Positions 26,645-36,371 of a stretch of 42,758 nucleotides of DNA are shown piece after piece (position 1 is the stretch's first letter; every line of letters begins with the position of its first letter). Source of the DNA: JBPESN01 sp051710625 (lineage in GTDB: Bacteria; Pseudomonadota; Gammaproteobacteria; Enterobacterales; Enterobacteriaceae); NCBI RefSeq assembly GCF_051710625.1, contig NZ_JBPESN010000018.1, positions 1 through 42,758 on the forward strand, written 5' to 3'. The translations under genes were made by a program, and so were the position numbers. The notes under the pieces are model-generated. The model was given only the letters and a program-made list of their open reading frames with translations. It had not been told where the DNA came from and searched no databases.

Positions 26645-27258
26645 ATATTCTCCTATTAACGTTTCATGTTATTTGCGTTGTGCGTATTCAGGTTGCGGTA
26701 AATGTCCGGGCACTATATCGCAATTTTAATGCCCGCTGATGCATTAACTTCTTTCTTATGGCGACCAGGGGCTCGGCGAGAATAAATAATAATAACATCG
26801 TCCGCCAAAGATAATATGGCTGCTGGCGCAGCCAAGTCATGACGGCGGGGAAATGTACGTGGTTCGTACCCGTCGCTCTCTCCGCCCGTCTGGCCCCGGC
26901 ACCTGAGGTGCCCGCCATCGCTGCAAGGGGATCCCAAAACCGCGCCGGTAGAAATTTTTTTGCATTTTCATGCACGCGCAATAGGTATCAGGCGATGGCA
27001 AATGGCTATCTCGGCGCTTGCTTAATTGTCTGGGAAGAAATATACGGCCATGCCGCGATGGCTTATTTTTTCATAGCAAAGTGGCAATTGTCGTTAATCA
27101 TGTCTGAGGTTAATGCTAGCGCAAAGGCTAATAAATCATCGGCCAGCTGAGCATATTGTAATCAAAAAGCGTACGCGATAACGATAATGCAGCTCTGCTG
27201 GTCAATTAGCTTGTCCGGCGAGAGAGGTAATTGACCTAGAAACGGCCTGCCAGGGAAC
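26645..27258. other. Non-coding stretch upstream of ankyrin gene A
   Basis: No gene was recognised. The DNA is AT-richer than its surroundings and presumably holds the promoter of gene A (minus strand). It carries a perfect 9-bp inverted repeat (27200-27208 and 27228-27236). Confidence 0.55.
27200..27236. repeat. Perfect 9-bp inverted repeat with a 19-bp loop
   Basis: GGTCAATTA (27200-27208) pairs perfectly with TAATTGACC (27228-27236). It could be an operator or an RNA hairpin between ankyrin genes A and B. There is no T-run, so it is not a classical terminator. Confidence 0.5.
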
Positions 27259-27276
27259 ACGGCGGCGTACCGCCGT
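27259..27276. terminator. Possible terminator hairpin after ankyrin gene B
   Basis: ACGGCGG, loop CGTA and CCGCCGT form a perfect 7-bp stem 24 bp after the ancestral stop of gene B. A short TTTCT follows on the plus strand only, so the direction of termination is uncertain. Confidence 0.4.
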
Positions 27277-27299
27277 TTCTGGTCTGACGGCATAAGGGG

Positions 27300-29624
27300 T
27301 CACCGTAACGGTGCCTCGCCGGCGTCGTACCGATCAAGCCACTGCGCGATACGCGGATATTGCCCGTGCTGCGCCATTGTCAAGGCTGTGCGGCCGGCGT
27401 TGTCCTTCTAGTGGATGTTGGCTCCCGGCACCGACAACAGCTGTTGCACCGCCTCGGTGTCCCCTTTCCACCGCCAGCGATAGGGCGCTCATCCCGCTGA
27501 TATTGCGCAGGTTCAGCGCGGTGCCGGGGTGCGTCAACAGTTCGGCTATCACCAAGGGGTGGTTGCCCTGCGCCGCTCGCATTAACGGCGTGAAGCCCAA
27601 CTGATCCGCGCGATTGATTTCGATACCCGCCTGACCCAGTAAAATCTGCACGGTCATCGCATTACCGCGCTTCGCGGCGTAGGCCAGCGCTGTGGCCCGC
27701 GCCGATCTCGCCGGTTCACGTTGACGCCCGGCGCGCGCAGCAGATTGATGACATTTAAAGGGATATCGCTCTCGACCGCCCGCATCAGCGCGGTTTCGCC
27801 AAACGCGTCAGCGGTATCCAGGGCAATGCCGGGGGCATTCAATAACCGCAGCAGACACAGCAACCGGTCCTGGCTGACGGCCAGGCTAAGCGCACTCAGG
27901 CCGCCGTCACAGGACGAATTGACGTCAAGAAGCGGATTTTTGAGCAGTTGATCTACCAACTCGGCATCGTTGATCTCCACCGCGCTCATCAGCGGCGTAA
28001 AGCCGGTAAGATCGGCATCATTGACGTTAATATTTGGCAATTTCAACAAGCGGAGGGCGAGGTCGCGCCGTTCAAGCGACAGGGCATTAAATCCCAGATG
28101 ATTGCGCTGGTTATAGTGTCAATTCCTGGTGCCTTCAGCAGGGCCTCCACGCAGCGGCGATGATTGTTGCGGACCGCCAACAGCAGCGCACTGTCGCCGT
28201 CGTGACGCGGCGCATCGATGTTGCAGCCGGGCGCGGAAGCGATGGTGCGCACGATACTGGCCTCGCCGTTCTCAGCGGCTATCATCAGCGCCGTTATACC
28301 TTGTTGATTGGCAAAATTGATAGCGATGCCCGGTGCCGCCAGCAACAGGCGTACCATCCCTCTTCGGCCGTGCTGTGCGGCCTGAATCAGCGGCGTATGC
28401 AGGTTCAGGTCGGAAAGATTGACTTTAATGCCCTTCGCCTGGAGCAGCGTTTGCAAAATGGCGGGATGATCTTCATTGGTCGCCCACAGCAGAACGCTGG
28501 CGCCGGTGTAGTTCATCCGATTGACATCAATCGTCGGCGCGGCCAGCAGCAGCAGCCGTACCGCTTCGTGATCATGACGAATCTCGGCCATCATTAACGG
28601 TGTCAGCCCTTCGTTATTGCCGTTATTAACCTCAATGCCCGGGGTGCGTAGTAGGGCGGGAAGCATGCCGGTACGTCCCCTGCGTGCGGCAATGGCCAAG
28701 GCCGTATTGCCGGTGAGATCGCGCAGATTAACATCGAGCCGTGACTGGCGCCGCAATGCATGGGCTACCTTGGCATGATTGAGTTCCAGCGCATACATCA
28801 CCACCAGATTCACCCGGTGTCGAAGCGATAAGACAGCATCGTCCTGCGGATCGAGCCGGTGATGCTGTAGCAGTAGGGTAAATATGGTCTGCCTTTGCGC
28901 CTCGTGCAGCGCGGGCGCACCGTTTCTCGGCGACGCCGGAGTCTCGTGCTGCGGCTTCACCTGTACAGTTACGGTGGTTACCCTTTTCGGCGCCGGGGAC
29001 GTTAGGCGGACTTTATCGCTTTGGGGCAGAGAGTCCCAAGAGGGGGGGCTGCACTGAAGGAGAACGCGGTACTAAAAGTAAAAGGAGGGGACATTGTGCT
29101 GGAAGGTAAGGCTGCGCTGGCAGGGGATGTTACGCTGAAGGGGGACGCCGAATGAGTAGAAGACCTCCCGTTAGCAGGGAAACCCGTACCGGCGGAAAGT
29201 CCGCCTGCAGGGGCGAACGCTCTCGACCCCGGGAAGGGCGTGTCTAAGTCCTTCGCCGTGGGCGTCGTCGCTGCTGGTTGGGGGAATCGCGCTACCCCGG
29301 GCAGATCCAGCGTCAGCGCACGCACCCGCCATCGCCCCGCCCCTGGCTGAAGAGGGCGCGGTCCGCCGGCGGACCGCGCCTGGGCGCCTTCAGCGCGACC
29401 GGGCGACGTCCGAGCGCTTATGACAGTTGTAGCTGTACCGACAGGAGCGCCAGAATAAAAATATTCGCCATGGCTTTATGATAGCCGCTATGATTATCGC
29501 GATGAGCACATTTACCCACCGAAGACCCGCGCGACCGCTTAACGCTTTTCGGCGAGTGGCTTGTTTGCAAATCATTATGATAATTCCCAATACTTTTACG
29601 ATGGCGGTCAATACTGGTAGGCAT
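27300..29624 (-). pseudogene. Ankyrin-repeat protein gene B, degraded
   Basis: The likely start is ATG 29622-29624 ('MPTSIDRHRKSIGNYHNDLQ'), because this N-terminus aligns in register with those of genes A and C. The leader frame stops at 29418-29420. An Ala/Ser/Pro-rich segment is open at 29325-29002. It joins the ankyrin frame across a run of seven C (29042-29048, minus strand). The main frame (28960-28043) has about eight repeats, for example 'TGNTALAIAARRGRTGMLPALL', 'NNEGLTPLMMAEIRHDHEAV' and 'NQQGITALMIAAENGE'. After frameshifts near 28045, 27690 and 27465, more repeats follow to TGA at 27300-27302, with a TAG near 27416. The function is unknown; about 13 repeats in all suggest a protein-binding solenoid. 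Confidence 0.82.
29355..29380. repeat. Perfect 26-bp palindrome without spacer
   Basis: GGCGCGGTCCGCC at 29355-29367 is followed directly by its exact reverse complement at 29368-29380. All bases but two are G or C. It lies in the degraded N-terminal part of ankyrin gene B. Confidence 0.9.
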
Positions 29625-30786
29625 AAGCGTTTTCCAGAATATTAATGATTAGGACGCAATTAAATGGCTGACAGGCGTCATCAATGAAACGATTATATTT
29701 TCTCATTACGCCTCGCTGGACGACCAGCGTGGCAAATATACGCGCTCTATACCTGTACCCGACAGCGATCGTTGCGCTGCAGGCGGTGCCCCCGGGCAGC
29801 CACTACCTAGCATAACCCGCGGCGATAAGTGGCGTGATGAAGGTGTTGTACCATCGGCTCTGTTGGTTTTAATAAAATTATTGGTAATAAATTAAGCGTC
29901 AATTACCGAACCCGCTTCAGCGGCTTTACACTGCATCCACGCATGAATGTACTAACGCATCAACGCGGAATGTCCTCGACATTAATGAAGTTACCCCGCG
30001 CCTTGTCAATAATAAATCAAATTTTTACGGCATTAATCGATTCGTTTAGCATAAAATCTGCTATTACTGCCAGTGAATAAAAAAGACGATCATTATTCAA
30101 ATTATCTTAATCGGCTAGCGAAAATCGGACGAGCAATGTTGATGGGCGCCATGACGATATCTCATGCCCCCGCCGTCCAGTGGAAACGTCCCGGCAAAAT
30201 GACGCCCCGGCGTTTTGCAACTTAGCCTGGCCTTGCTCAACCTATGCCGATGAGGGTCAGCTTTTATCCCCCGGGCATTGCCGGTAAAACCCTGCGGCGA
30301 TTATTGGCAGCGCCGATTTCTGACGCATTGTCTGCTTCGCAAAGTGTAAACGCTGTTTATCCTTTATTGTTCATCGCCATCAATGAGAATAAAAATAGCG
30401 GCGTCCGCCGGTTTATTTCTCTCTGTCTCAATATGGCTGTCAATAAGAAGACGGTTCTGATATGTATGCGCAGAAGTTTTTTCTAGGAAACTAAGACAAA
30501 ATAAGTAAAAAGTTAAAGTCATTAAATTTAATGATGAATTGAAGTAAAATATAAACAATTTTCGGTGTTTTGTTGCCGTTGTTTTTCATCATTTCTCCGA
30601 GCTAATCCGCTATTATTAATGGCGAAAATAATCTCTTTTGTTGTGTGCTGTTATATCATTTTCTTTATTGTTCGCGTGGAAAGGTGTTAATTCACCCCGG
30701 AAGGCGATAATTAAGATATAGTTCCTGCTTGTTAGCGCATTCGATAGCTAATAAAACCAATTGTTCCCTGTCAATAAAGGAGAGAC
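29625..30786. other. AT-rich gene-free stretch between divergent ankyrin genes B and C
   Basis: No gene was recognised in 1.16 kb. The last 350 bp before gene C are strongly AT-rich. A 43-codon frame at 29684-29815 (MKRLYFLITPRW...) has no recognised relatives and no clear Shine-Dalgarno, so it is not called. The region probably contains the promoters of both genes. Confidence 0.6.
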
Positions 30787-30789
30787 ATG

Positions 30790-32471
30790 ATGATTACAGA
30801 AATAACGTTATACCGCCGTCAGATTGGTAGCCACCATAACCGCCAATTACATCCGGGTAATGCGCAGCGCAATTCCGCGGCCAGAAATGACGCAAATAAT
30901 TCCCGTACTGCGCCATTGCGGTGTAGCTATTAATAATAGGCTTGTTGCTCAGCAACCAGATAGGTCTGGCGCTGACCGCCTCCTCCCAGCGTTACGCGAG
31001 GGCAGCATGACCCTCCACCGCGCGGTGCTGGCGCGTTGCGCACCGTCAAACAGATAAGCACAGCGCCTCCCCCCGAGCAAAAGTTTCGCACCCGCGGCAT
31101 CCGCCTTGGGCGCTGGACGCACGCCAAGGCAACCCGTATTTCCCTGCCGGTCCAACCGGGACCACGTGCTTAACCTTCTCCCACGCCCGGACGAAGCGCA
31201 AGCGCCGCCGGCATGCGCCGCTGCACAAAAAAACGCACGACATACAGGACTTCTGAGTCGGTCTATGTTATTGGTTGTGAACATCTATCAGAACGTCTGA
31301 ATCTGACTCTCCCCGCATCGCAGTGCAAAACCGTTACCGCGTCGCGTTGTCGGTCCCGGCCACGCGCCGAGGCAGCGGCTTCCGCCGTGACGTTACCTCT
31401 CTCTCTCGCAAGCCGCCAAGGAGGGGGGTGTCGATTGCGTTGATGCCTGCTTAACGCGCGGGCAGCGCCGTCAACCAACTTGATGAAAATAAATACACGC
31501 CGCTACAGTTGGCCATAAATAATGGCCACCTCGTTGTGGTGGAGCGCTTACTGAACCATAACGCCAGCCTCTCGGTTGTCACTCAGGACAGGAACGCCAC
31601 CGTACTACATTTGGCTGCACGCGCTGGTTGTCCCGACGTGTTGACCCTGCTGGCTGATGTTGCCAAGGACTATATCAATCAGAAAGATAGCTGGGGCTGG
31701 ACCCCATTGATGATTGCCACTCAATGGCCCGACCCCACACTGTGCTCAATTCTGCTTAATGTCACGGGAATCGATGTCAACCTCACTAATGCTTATCATC
31801 AAAGCACCCTGTGGCTGGCGACCGCCTATGGCAAGAAGGGGGGCTTTGAGCCGCTACTTCAATGTGAGGATGTCGACGTTAATATTGCTGATGTAAACGG
31901 CTCCAGGCCGCTGATGGAGGTGGTCAGAAAGGGTAAAAATTACCGCCTAAACCAACTTCTTAATAACCCAGGGATAAAGATTAACCTGCAAGATAAATGG
32001 TACAAAACTGCGCTAATGCTGGCGATCGAACACAACAAGACGGTAATGTTTGACACTTTACTCGCGACTAAGGGACAAAATACCGGCCTCCAGAACCTTT
32101 TTGGCGAAACGGTGCTGCATAGGGTGGTGAAATCGGGCAATTTACCTTTCGTTCAGAAACTGATGGCAAAAAGTCCTGACGACATTAACGCGACAGATGA
32201 TGACGGCAACACCGCGTTGTCTATGGCGGCCTGTGCTGGCAACCAGACCATCGTCGAACAGTTGCTCACGGCAGAAGGCATCAACGTCACGGTTAAAAAC
32301 CGCACCGGGGAAGATGCCCAACATTGCGCCGTTTCTCAGGGCCATATCAACACAAATAGGGTGATTGTTAACTATATAATTCACCACAATATCAGCTCCA
32401 TCGACGCCGGGGAGGCCGACGACGAGATTGCCATAGATCTGCGTGGGGTGACCCGGGCGCCGTTGATGTAA
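30790..32471 (+). pseudogene. Ankyrin-repeat protein gene C, 5' part broken, repeat domain open
   Basis: The start was taken at the second of two adjacent ATGs (30790), five bases after AAAGGAGAG. It reads 'MITEITLYRRQIGSHHNRQL' and stops at 30933. Sequence up to 31450 is GC-rich and in no clear frame. From 31455 one open frame of 338 codons runs to 32471 with about nine ankyrin repeats: 'ENKYTPLQLAINNGHLVVV', 'NATVLHLAARAGCPDVLTLL', 'SWGWTPLMIATQWPDPTL', 'FGETVLHRVVKSGNLPFV' and 'DGNTALSMAACAGNQTIVEQ', ending in an acidic tail. The repeats match gene A one by one. The repeat domain has no stops and is the best preserved of the three; a functional shorter protein started internally is possible. 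Confidence 0.8.
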
Positions 32472-32620
32472 AGCGCCCGCATTGTGCCGGCAACCTGCGC
32501 AATACAGAGCGGCCCGCGCTGTTGTGTCGGCGAACGGCGCGCATTAAGGGAAACCCGGTACGGCGAATGCGGTCTCGGCGGCGTGTCACAGCGTTGGTGA
32601 GCAATACCTCGGGAATACAG

Positions 32621-32666
32621 GGCGCAACGGCCAAGGGGATACTAGGTGCAACGGAGTAAGGGGATA
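32621..32666 (+). repeat. Two imperfect 24-25 bp tandem repeats
   Basis: GGCGCAACGG...AAGGGGATA (32621-32641) is followed by GGTGCAACGG...AAGGGGATA (32645-32666). They lie in the 250-bp non-coding gap between ankyrin gene C and the tkt terminator. Confidence 0.55.
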
Positions 32667-32671
32667 AGACA

Positions 32672-32704
32672 CAAAAACGCCGGTACACGAGGGTCGCCGG
32701 CGTA
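32672..32704 (-). terminator. tkt rho-independent terminator
   Basis: On the minus strand, ACGCCGG and CCGGCGT form a perfect 7-bp stem around a 13-base loop, followed by TTTTTGTG. It begins 17 bases after the tkt stop codon. Confidence 0.75.
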
Positions 32705-32719
32705 AGGTGAGGCGAAGTC

Positions 32720-34714
32720 TTACTTCAACAGCGAACGCGCTTTGTTCAGTACGTTCTCTTTGGTGAAGCCGAACACCTTGAACAATTCCTCCGGCGGCGC
32801 CGATTCACCGAAGGTGGTCATGCCGACGATCTGCCCGTCAAGGCCCACGTACTTATACCAGTAATCGGCGATGCCGGCTTCGATAGCAACCCGAGCCGTC
32901 ACCGCTTTTGGCAGCACCGATTCGTGATAAGCGTCGTCCTGCGCATCGAAAACGTCGGTAGAGGGCAGCGATACGACGCGCACTTTGCGGCCTTCAGTCT
33001 GCAACTGCTCATAAGCGGCTACCGCCAGCTCCACTTCCGAACCGGTCGCGATGAAGATCAGTTCCGGCTGTCCCTCGCAATCTTTCAGCACATATCCGCC
33101 GCGGGCGATATCCGCCAGCTGCTGTGCCGTGCGATCTTGCTGCGCCAGATTCTGACGCGACAAAATAAGCGCGATAGGACCGTCGTGGCGCTCGATGGCT
33201 TTCTTCCATGCAACCGCGGTTTCCACCTGATCGCAGGGACGCCAATTGCTCATATTCGGCGTCATGCGCAGGCTGGCCAACTGCTCGACCGGCTGATGTG
33301 TCGGGCCGTCTTCACCCAGACCGATTGAATCATGGGTATAAACCATGATGTGGCGCGCTTTCATAAGCGCCGCCATGCGCACCGCATTACGGGCGTATTC
33401 GACAAACATCAGGAAGGTAGCAGTATAGGGCACAAAACCACCGTGATGAGCGACGCCGTTACCGATAGCCGTCATGCCGAATTCGCGTACGCCGTAGTGG
33501 ATATAATTACCGGCAGGATCGTCAGCAATCGAGGTGGATTTCGACCAGATTGTCAAATTACTGGGCGCCAGATCCGCCGAGCCGCCTAGGAACTCCGGTA
33601 GCATGGGGCCAAAGGCTTCCAGTGCGTTCTGCGAGGCTTTACGGCTGGCGATCTTTGCCGGCTTGGCCTGGAGCTGTTCAATGATTTTCTGGCTTTCCGC
33701 CTGCCAATTCACCGGCAGCTCACCGTTCATACGGCGTTTGAACTCGCGCGTCAGTTCAGGGAACGCTTTTTCATAGGCGGCAAATTTATCATTCCAGGCC
33801 GCTTCTTTCTTTTTGCCCGCCTCTTTCGCGTCCCAGCCTTGGTAGATTTCCGCCGGGATGACGAAAGGCGGCTCGTTCCAGCCCAGCGCTTTGCGCGTAG
33901 CAGCGATTTCATCGTCGCCTAAAGGCGCGCCGTGGGCGCCGTGGGTGCCGGCTTTGGTCGGTGCGCCAAACGCGATGACGGTTTTACACATCAGCAGCGA
34001 CGGTTTATCGGTGACGGCGCGGGCGTTTTCGATGGCCGCCTTAACGGAGTCGCTGTCGTGGCCGTCCACGCCGCGTACGACATGCCAGCCATAGGCTTCA
34101 AAACGGGCGGCGGTGTCATCGCTGAACCAGCCTTTGACGTCGCCGTCGATGGAAATGCCGTTATCGTCGTAAAACGCCACCAGTTTGCCCAACTTCATCG
34201 TGCCGGCCAGCGAGCAGACTTCATGGGAAATGCCTTCCATCATGCAGCCGTCGCCGAGGAAAATATAGGTATGGTGATCGACAATCTCATGGCCGGGACG
34301 GTTAAACTGCGCCGCCAGCGTGCGCTCGGCGATCGCCATACCGACGGCGTTGGCAATCCCCTGGCCCAGCGGCCCGGTGGTGGATTCCACGCCATCGGTG
34401 TAACCGTATTCCGGATGTCCCGGGGTTTTGGAATGCAGCTGCCGGAAGTTTTTCAATTCTTCCATCGGCAGATTGTAGCCGGTGAGATGCAACAGGCTGT
34501 AGAGCAGCATTGAGCCGTGGCCGTTCGACAGAATAAAACGGTCGCGATCGGCCCATTTCGGATTGGATGGATTATGGTTCATGTAATCGCGCCACAGGAC
34601 TTCGGCGATATCCGCCATGCCCATCGGCGCACCGGGGTGGCCGGAATTGGCTTTTTGCACGGCATCCATGCTTAACGCACGGATAGCGTTGGCAAGCGCT
34701 TTTCTTGATGTCAT
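32720..34714 (-). CDS. tkt: Transketolase
   Basis: This 664-residue protein is a full-length transketolase (E. coli TktA 663 aa). It transfers two-carbon units between ketose and aldose phosphates in the pentose-phosphate pathway, using thiamine diphosphate. The ThDP motif starts 'GDGCMMEGISHE' near residue 155 and ends 'YDDNGISIDG'. The proton-relay Glu lies in 'GVREFGMTAIGNG', and 'HDSIGLGEDGPTHQPVEQ' carries substrate-binding residues. The start MTSRKALANAI at 34714 was chosen over an ATG 12 bases upstream. Position after talA corresponds to E. coli tktB, although the sequence resembles tktA at least as well, so no A or B is assigned. It is intact while its partner talA is not. Confidence 0.96.
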   Translation of the reverse strand: MTSRKALANAIRALSMDAVQKANSGHPGAPMGMADIAEVLWRDYMNHNPSNPKWADRDRFILSNGHGSMLLYSLLHLTGYNLPMEELKNFRQLHSKTPGHPEYGYTDGVESTTGPLGQGIANAVGMAIAERTLAAQFNRPGHEIVDHHTYIFLGDGCMMEGISHEVCSLAGTMKLGKLVAFYDDNGISIDGDVKGWFSDDTAARFEAYGWHVVRGVDGHDSDSVKAAIENARAVTDKPSLLMCKTVIAFGAPTKAGTHGAHGAPLGDDEIAATRKALGWNEPPFVIPAEIYQGWDAKEAGKKKEAAWNDKFAAYEKAFPELTREFKRRMNGELPVNWQAESQKIIEQLQAKPAKIASRKASQNALEAFGPMLPEFLGGSADLAPSNLTIWSKSTSIADDPAGNYIHYGVREFGMTAIGNGVAHHGGFVPYTATFLMFVEYARNAVRMAALMKARHIMVYTHDSIGLGEDGPTHQPVEQLASLRMTPNMSNWRPCDQVETAVAWKKAIERHDGPIALILSRQNLAQQDRTAQQLADIARGGYVLKDCEGQPELIFIATGSEVELAVAAYEQLQTEGRKVRVVSLPSTDVFDAQDDAYHESVLPKAVTARVAIEAGIADYWYKYVGLDGQIVGMTTFGESAPPEELFKVFGFTKENVLNKARSLLK

Positions 34715-34729
34715 TAGATGCTCCAAAGG

Positions 34730-35684
34730 TTACAGTTTTGCTGCCAAAAGATCTTCCAGGCTTTGTTGGTCAACCGCGAACTAACAGATACCTTCGGCCA
34801 GTTTGTCCACGGCCATCGCATCCTGGTTATGTTCCCAGCGGAATTCCGGTTCAGACAGCGGGGCCGGCTGATGAAAACCTTCGGTGGAGGGAGACAGTTT
34901 GCGTTCAACGCGCGCGTCGGCTTTATGCAACTCTTCCAGCAGGGCGGGGGAGATGGTCAGGCGATCGCAGCCGGCCAGCGCCAGAATCTATTCGACTTTA
35001 CGGAAGCTGGCGCCCATGATATCGGTTTGATAACGGTGCTGTTTATAATAATCGTAGATTTTGCGCACTGAGACCACACCCGGATCCTCGTCCACCAGGT
35101 ACGGATCGAGCGGTTTACGCTGGTTATACCAGTTATAAATGCGCCAGACGAACGGCGAAATCAGATATACACCGGCTTCGGCGCAGGCGCGCGCGCCTGG
35201 GCGAAAAAGAGAACAGCAGCGTCAAGTTACAGTTAATCCCTTCTTTTTCCAGTTCTTCAGCGGCCTTAATCCCTTCCCAGGTGGAGGCCAGCTTGATGAG
35301 AATGCGGGATTTATTGATCCCCTGTTCCTGATACAGGGCAACCAGTTTGCGGGCCTTGGCCACACACATGCCGCGATAGGAGGAGAGGCGCGCATCCACT
35401 TCGGTAGAGACACTTCCTAGTACGCTTTTCAAAATCTCCACGCCGATATTGACCGCCGATTTGTCAGAGGCGCTGATAATCTGGGTTTCGCGGGTGCCTT
35501 CCTGTTTGCGGGCATAGGCCAGCGCATTTTCAAACAGTGGTTGATAGGCGGTGAGGCTGGCGGCTTTCAGGATCAGGGATGGGTTGGTGGTGGCATCTTG
35601 CGGCGCATAGTGGCGGATGGACTCGATGTTTCCGCTGTCGGCCACGACGGTGGTAAATTGTTTCAGGCCTTCTAACTGGTTCAT
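34730..35684 (-). pseudogene. talA: talA, transaldolase, frameshift and two nonsense codons
   Basis: Transaldolase moves a dihydroxyacetone unit between sugar phosphates. The N-terminal half is open from ATG 35682-35684 ('MNQLEGLKQFTTVVADSGN') and includes 'PQDATTNPSLI' and the Schiff-base lysine segment 'SRILIKLASTWEGI'. After 'NLTLLFSF' an inserted base near 35200 shifts the frame. The correct sequence 'CAEAGVYLISPFVWRIYNWY' continues in the other frame. It is interrupted by TAG after 'SFRKVE' near 34987 and TAG in 'EGIC-stop-FAVDQQSLEDL' near 34783, and ends at TAA 34730-34732. The gene ends 16 bp before the tkt start, the E. coli talA-tktB order. Another transaldolase gene would be needed for a full pathway. 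Confidence 0.93.
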
Positions 35685-35911
35685 TTCTCTACTCCATGAA
35701 TTGAATACTATCACCCGCATAAGTGACGGTTAACTTTAGGATAACACTGCATCAACAAGACGTAGAATGAAATACGCTTTTTCTGATTATTATGATAACT
35801 CTAATCGATGGCCGCGCAGAAGGCAGCGACCGGATGGCCGGCCGGCGCTGTTGCGTAAGGTCAACAATCTACTTTATCTTCTCATAAATAATTGTGAAAG
35901 AGTGCTCTATA

Positions 35912-36367
35912 TTAACGCCGTGCCTGAACCTGGTGCAGCCATTTATCCAGCTGGCGCGCAAATTCCTGGCGCTCGCGTTGCCCGAGCGGCGGCGGACCGC
36001 CCGTTTGGATGCCGCTGCCGCGCAGGGTATCCATAAAATCGCGCAGGGTGAGTTTCTCGCGGATCGTGGCCTGCTGGTAAAGTTCGCCGCGCGGGTTAAG
36101 CGCCAGCGCCCCCTTTGCCAGCACTTCCGCCGCCAACGGAATGTCAGCGGTAATCACCAGATCGCTCGCGGCGGCGCGTTTGACGATCTCGTTGTCCGCC
36201 ACGTCGAAACCGGCGGCCACGCGCAGCGTGCGGATAAAGCGTGACAGCGGCACCGGCAGCGATTGATTGGCGACCAGCGTGGTCTGTATCTCGTGCCGTA
36301 CTGCGGCGCGAAACAAGATCTCTTTTATGACCCGCGGACAGGCATCGGCATCCACCCAGATTTCCAT
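35912..36367 (-). CDS. yaiI: DUF188 (UPF0178) protein YaiI
   Basis: This 151-residue protein matches E. coli YaiI. It begins 'MEIWVDADACPRVIKEILF', with conserved Asp residues at 6 and 8, and contains 'TLVANQSLPVPLSRFIRTL', 'GFDVADNEIVKRAAASDLVITADIPLA' and 'DTLRGSGIQTGG'. The acidic N-terminus and TADIPLA motif resemble PIN/NYN-type nuclease folds, but no activity is established. The ATG at 36365-36367 gives the family start; the longer frame from 36448 was rejected. It follows hemF by four bases and is probably cotranscribed with it. In E. coli yaiI is elsewhere, so hemF-yaiI is a different local order. The frame is intact. Confidence 0.9.
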   Translation of the reverse strand: MEIWVDADACPRVIKEILFRAAVRHEIQTTLVANQSLPVPLSRFIRTLRVAAGFDVADNEIVKRAAASDLVITADIPLAAEVLAKGALALNPRGELYQQATIREKLTLRDFMDTLRGSGIQTGGPPPLGQRERQEFARQLDKWLHQVQARR

Positions 36368-36371
36368 GATG

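Noticed and set aside
29418..29471. MANIFILALLSVQLQLS as a signal peptide start for ankyrin gene B
   Set aside because: It has no clear Shine-Dalgarno and lies in the same frame as the upstream start at 29624, whose N-terminus aligns with genes A and C.
29684..29815. 43-codon open frame MKRLYFLITPRW in the AT-rich gap
   Set aside because: No recognised homology and no Shine-Dalgarno.
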